Positions 46,046 to 48,852 of a stretch of 48,852 bases of DNA are shown in pieces. Origin of the DNA: Nostoc sp. KVJ20 (GTDB lineage Bacteria > Cyanobacteriota > Cyanobacteriia > Cyanobacteriales > Nostocaceae); NCBI RefSeq assembly GCF_001712795.1, contig NZ_KV757645.1:1-48852 (forward strand), written 5' to 3'. The notes below the pieces were generated by a model that had not been told where the DNA came from, did no database searches, and saw only the letters and a program-made list of their open reading frames with translations. The stretch's first letter is position 1. Each line of letters opens with the position of its first letter. The position numbers and the translations under genes were made by a program.

Positions 46046-46178
46046 TTTGGCTTCTTAATTGTGGTTCTAATTGGGAGGCAAGTTCAAAGCAGACTTGCAG
46101 GGTAAGGCGCAAGTCGTTTGTCTGAAGTAATTGTCCTGAATTTCAAAGGGCGACTTCCGACCTGAAACGAACGACTTC

Positions 46179-47066
46179 TCACTGTTTGTATGTGTGAATA
46201 CCCAAATAGTGATCGGCTGATGTTATACGTGATATTGGTTGCAAAATAACAAATAAGTAATTACTATTCTTCAGCGATTGAATAGCCAAACTGATAACCT
46301 CAAAATTCAAAAACCAAGATTGGTATGAATTAAAAGGGATAGCTATAGATAACTTCATGCCTTGTGATAAATGATAAAAATCAAGTATTTTCGCTATTTC
46401 TACCGTTTTCAGCACATCCAAGTATTTTTGACCATCTAAGCCTGGGTAGCCTTGGTTAATAATTTCATCAAGTACCCTAATTTTGTATTTTCCAGAACTG
46501 AGGAATAGTATCTGGGTTGTGCCGGGTGGTCTAGGTGGCGGTGGTATTTGGGATGGCGTTGGTGGTGGTGGTATAGGTGGCGGTGGCGGTGCTGGTATTT
46601 GGGAGCGTGAAGGTGTTTGGGATGGCGTTGGTGCAGTAGGAATCTTTGACAGTGATACAGCGACGGTTCTACCAAATGCACTCTTAAAAGCTTCGCTGAG
46701 TGTCGGTAATTTTGTTGTTATTTTGTCGTACCAAGGCGATTTGCACTGTATTAATGCAGATTCCCCATCATAATCACATAAAAAACACATTTGTCCTATT
46801 AATGCCTTGATGGAGGCTTGAGGAATATTTTCCAAAACACGCTGCCATATAACAGTAAGGTCATACTGTGGTGTTGGGGGCTTGGGTGGTGTTGGCGGTT
46901 TGGGTGGTGTTGGCGGTGTTTTTTGGGCTAGAAACTCCTCGGCATCGGACAAAGAATCGAAATCAGCAATCTTTTCAAAAACCTTGTAGCGGGCCCTCTC
47001 AAATCGGACTTCGTAACCTTTATCTGCTGCAATTTTTTTGAGTTTGGCTAGGGTTAATCTATTCAT
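46179..47066 (-). CDS. Proline-rich protein with DnaX C-terminal-like domain
   Basis: A 295-residue protein with two proline-rich linkers (TPPTPPKPPTPPKPP and PAPPPPPIPPPPTP). Between them lies a domain with LTVIWQRVLENIPQASIKAL and then SALIQCKSPWYDKI, which I recall as the C-terminal domain of cyanobacterial DNA polymerase III gamma/tau (DnaX). The N-terminal 45 residues are another small domain. It lacks the DnaX ATPase and could bind the polymerase or helicase. The assignment is tentative. Confidence 0.6.
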   Translation of the reverse strand: MNRLTLAKLKKIAADKGYEVRFERARYKVFEKIADFDSLSDAEEFLAQKTPPTPPKPPTPPKPPTPQYDLTVIWQRVLENIPQASIKALIGQMCFLCDYDGESALIQCKSPWYDKITTKLPTLSEAFKSAFGRTVAVSLSKIPTAPTPSQTPSRSQIPAPPPPPIPPPPTPSQIPPPPRPPGTTQILFLSSGKYKIRVLDEIINQGYPGLDGQKYLDVLKTVEIAKILDFYHLSQGMKLSIAIPFNSYQSWFLNFEVISLAIQSLKNSNYLFVILQPISRITSADHYLGIHTYKQ

Positions 47067-47067
47067 C

Positions 47068-47355
47068 TTAAATCGTACTAATTAAGCCAGTTTCGAGCCG
47101 CAGTCCTAACATTGCCAACTGTTTCGAGAAACAGCACTCTTCCATTCTTTTTAATATTCTCGCTGACTGTGTAAGGTTTGCAGAAAATTTCGGCTCAATT
47201 TCTTCAATTGCCTTGGACAAAACCTCAAACACCCCTGAACCCCCCCGTAATACGTTTGTGAAAAGAGGGGTGAACTCATCGCTGGGTTTTGTCGTGATTG
47301 TGTAGTTTTTCAGTAGTATTTTTTGATGGCTGTTGCTTCTGCTTCTACTTTTCAT
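47068..47355 (-). CDS. Small basic hypothetical protein
   Basis: A 95-residue protein, very basic at the N-terminus (MKSRSRSNSHQK) and helical after. Its stop is next to the start of the following gene (one base between), so they form an operon. No family is recognised, but a DNA-binding role is possible. Confidence 0.6.
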   Translation of the reverse strand: MKSRSRSNSHQKILLKNYTITTKPSDEFTPLFTNVLRGGSGVFEVLSKAIEEIEPKFSANLTQSARILKRMEECCFSKQLAMLGLRLETGLISTI

Positions 47356-47462
47356 TTTTGACCCTCAAAAACTTTCCGCCAAATATGGCGTACTGTGCGT
47401 CAGAAAAAGATGGATTACAGAGCTTAAAAGCTTTTAAGCGATTTTCAGGGTAATTGACCAAT

Positions 47463-47625
47463 TATTGGGAGCAAATGGGAGACTTCTAACAAGTCTTGGG
47501 AACTGTTCGGATTTATTGGGAATTTTTGAGCTAATGAGAATTTTGTGAGTGGATGATGTAAAAGGTGTAAAAAGGTAAGAAAAAATTGGAGAGAAAGGGA
47601 GATATTGTCTAGATATTGGGAGATG
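47463..47625. repeat. Loose TTGGGA-type repeats
   Basis: In the 652-base gene-free stretch 47356-48007, TGGG or TGAG motifs recur about every 10 bases: 47466, 47476, 47497, 47517, 47527, 47546 and 47617. The periodicity is less exact than in the ATGGCA array. It could be a decayed binding array. Confidence 0.35.
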
Positions 47626-47971
47626 TTGAATGTAGTTGGTGAGGGCGGGGAAAATGGATGTTTTTTCGAGGTTTTATCTCAAATGCACGAATTGAGTGAA
47701 ATCAATAAGTTAGTGCAAAAACTGTAATATTTCTTGATAAATGTGTCAATAATCACGGTTTGGGCGGTTCATCTTGAGAGTAATTATCAATTAGATAGAC
47801 AAAAAAAGGGTCAAAAACAGGGGTAAATTTTTTTTGTGGATTTTGTTTTTTAATGTTGAGTCTTGGTTCTGTTTCAAGTCGAATGCTCAACGTTCACTTT
47901 GTTTGTGATCAAAGAGATTAACTCTCTGCCCCGCACGTTGTGTCAACCTAATCCAAGATAAAATCAGGAAC

Positions 47972-48010
47972 GAAAAAATGAAATTGATGATGAGCTAGGG
48001 GTAAGGTATG
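47972..48010 (+). promoter_or_regulatory. Shared 40-bp leader element, copy B
   Basis: This contains TGAAATTGATGATGAGCTAG and overlaps the start codon of the 48008 gene. It is an inverted copy of 42951-42990. With the ATG of the gene at its 3' end, it would be in the leader of the transcript. Confidence 0.7.
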
Positions 48011-48334
48011 GAAGTCAAAAGCGAAGTGACAATAAAATTTAGTGGCTCACTACCAACAGCCACACCTCTTCAGAATAAAAAAGTTGCAATCGAGTTGACT
48101 GACCAGAACGGCATAGTCTTCACCGCTCAAGTTAATGCCAAAAGTTGGCGTAAGGCTGAAACTAGCGCCTCGGAGTTTGCAGACTGGGCTGGGGCTGTAT
48201 CGGGCAAGCTTGGCCAACGAACAGAAAACGGGTTTGAAATTATTGATGCAGGAATTCAGCTTTTTGAAAAGAAGGCGAAGGAGGTAAAACCAGATGTAGG
48301 GGCTACTGTATCTGAAGCTGGCGTTTCTTTATGA
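48008..48334 (+). CDS. Hypothetical protein
   Basis: A 108-residue protein with a beta-rich first half (KSEVTIKFSGSLPTATPL and VAIELTDQNGIVFTAQV) and a helical second half (KSWRKAETSASEFADWAG). I do not recognise a named family, although similar small proteins occur on cyanobacterial plasmids. GGGGTAAGG precedes the start. Confidence 0.65.
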   Translation: MEVKSEVTIKFSGSLPTATPLQNKKVAIELTDQNGIVFTAQVNAKSWRKAETSASEFADWAGAVSGKLGQRTENGFEIIDAGIQLFEKKAKEVKPDVGATVSEAGVSL

Positions 48335-48525
48335 CCACATACAACAAAACCCTACTCCTTCACTGCGATCGTGTTTGGTGTGGGGTTAACTACCTATACA
48401 GTAACCGGGGCATTGAATTTATGAAGCCCCATGTAAATTTCTGGCGTGAGCTAAAGCTGCTCTCTTGTCAAAACTTGAGAGCAGTAAAAGTATTCTCAAT
48501 CAGTAACAACATCAGCAGTTGCTGA
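48331..48525 (+). CDS. Small hypothetical protein
   Basis: A 64-residue frame overlapping the previous gene by ATGA. The composition is mixed and no family is recognised. The hairpin CTGCTCTC and GAGAGCAG at 48457-48484 lies within its end, which argues that the real end of the transcript is nearby and the frame may be spurious. Confidence 0.3.
   Translation: MTTYNKTLLLHCDRVWCGVNYLYSNRGIEFMKPHVNFWRELKLLSCQNLRAVKVFSISNNISSC
48457..48484. terminator. Weak hairpin near the end of the plus-strand genes
   Basis: CTGCTCTC and GAGAGCAG with a 12-base loop. There is no T-run. It is a possible terminator for the 48008 operon. Confidence 0.35.
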
Positions 48526-48585
48526 AACTTTCCGAACTACCGCTGCATATAATTGTCAAAATATTAAGCCATCTTATCAGCTAAA

Positions 48586-48623
48586 CAACAAGCCTTTCTA
48601 ACTACATTTAGAAAGGCTTGTTG
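48586..48623 (-). terminator. rrn operon terminator after 5S
   Basis: CAACAAGCCTTTCTA and TAGAAAGGCTTGTTG form a perfect 15-bp stem. On the minus strand it follows the 5S gene by 10 bases and is followed by TTTAGC. Confidence 0.8.
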
Positions 48624-48633
48624 AAATATAGAA

Positions 48634-48750
48634 CCTGGCATCGAGCTATTTTTGCGTAGGGCTACCCCTAAACTATCGTGGCCGCAGCAGCGTTTCACCT
48701 CTGAGTTCGGGAAGGGTTCAGTGTGGTTCCACCGCGCAATAGACACCAGG
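48634..48750 (-). rRNA. rrf: 5S ribosomal RNA
   Basis: The minus strand reads from CCTGGTGTCTATTGCGCGGT to GCTCGATGCCAGG, 117 bases, with complementary ends (CCTGG and CCAGG) and the conserved GAACTCAGAGGTGAAAC core. It is the last gene of an rrn operon whose 23S lies beyond the right edge. A hairpin terminator follows it. Confidence 0.95.
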
Positions 48751-48852
48751 AAAACTTTTGAGTAATGAGTGCTGAGTGCTGAGTATGTATTTAACTCAAG
48801 ACTCAGAACTTTTAACTGAGCACTGACAAAACCCTGAAGACTGCAAGTAACG
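48751..48852 (-). other. 23S-5S spacer, window edge
   Basis: This is the DNA upstream of 5S on the minus strand. It contains short tandem repeats (GTGCTGA twice in a row, and a related ACTGAGCACTGA), typical of filamentous cyanobacterial intergenic DNA. No 23S 3' end is recognised before the window stops. Confidence 0.6.

Overview
The window looks like plasmid or other mobile-element DNA from a filamentous cyanobacterium, probably Nostocales. The signs are a cyanobacterial 16S rRNA with a D1-type start of the 16S-23S spacer, many GCGATCGC (HIP1) octamers, PEP-CTERM proteins, STAND ATPases with WD40 propellers, and small families seen on cyanobacterial plasmids. No housekeeping protein gene is present.

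The two ends are pieces of rRNA operons on the minus strand. At the left is a complete 16S gene with its promoter, running off the end just inside the spacer. At the right is a 5S gene with its terminator, with the 23S beyond the edge. Closing the ends through one spacer plus 23S would give one rrn operon on a circle of about 52 kb. The alternative is an integrated element between two tandem chromosomal rrn operons.

Layout from left to right. (1) 1-1742: 16S and rrn promoter. (2) 1.9-7.9 kb: remnant of a PEP-CTERM gene, a large HTH/NB-ARC/14-WD40 protein, and an RTX calcium-binding protein. (3) 8.0-12.9 kb: parAB with a duplicated parB fragment carrying the same 20-bp palindrome, a VapC-type toxin-antitoxin pair, and a tyrosine recombinase. 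(4) 12.9-17.2 kb: PEP-CTERM protein, GIY-YIG protein, caspase-like protease. (5) 17.8-20.7 kb: a NarL/LuxR response-regulator gene cut in two by a group II intron inserted antisense to it. Removing the intron restores a perfect reading frame. (6) 20.8-26.6 kb: a minus-strand operon from an actin-like ATPase through small, membrane and coiled-coil proteins to a membrane-anchored P-loop ATPase. (7) 26.8-31.4 kb: ribbon-helix-helix protein, possible nuclease, zinc protein and a primase-helicase that is the best replication candidate. (8) 31.6-32.7 kb: cargo, a truncated acetyltransferase and a MITE-like element. (9) 32.7-38.6 kb: a four-gene minus-strand block with a STAND-WD40 protein and a small helical protein sharing a short motif that suggests amyloid signalling. 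(10) 38.7-42.2 kb: aldo/keto reductase and AraC regulator flanked by a direct duplication, plus transposase and integrase remnants. (11) 42.2-48.5 kb: maintenance and transfer region with an 11-bp-phased repeat array, a MobV relaxase split from its primase-like C-terminus by one stop codon, an oriT-like region, and accessory genes. (12) 48.6 kb to the end: 5S rRNA.

Together these genes suggest a mobilisable replicon with two partition systems (ParAB and an actin-like ATPase), its own primase-helicase, mobilisation by a MobV relaxase, a toxin-antitoxin pair, and several signal-transduction ATPases and a caspase of the kind linked to conflict or cell death. All functions are read from sequence patterns and family knowledge. 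No database search was run.
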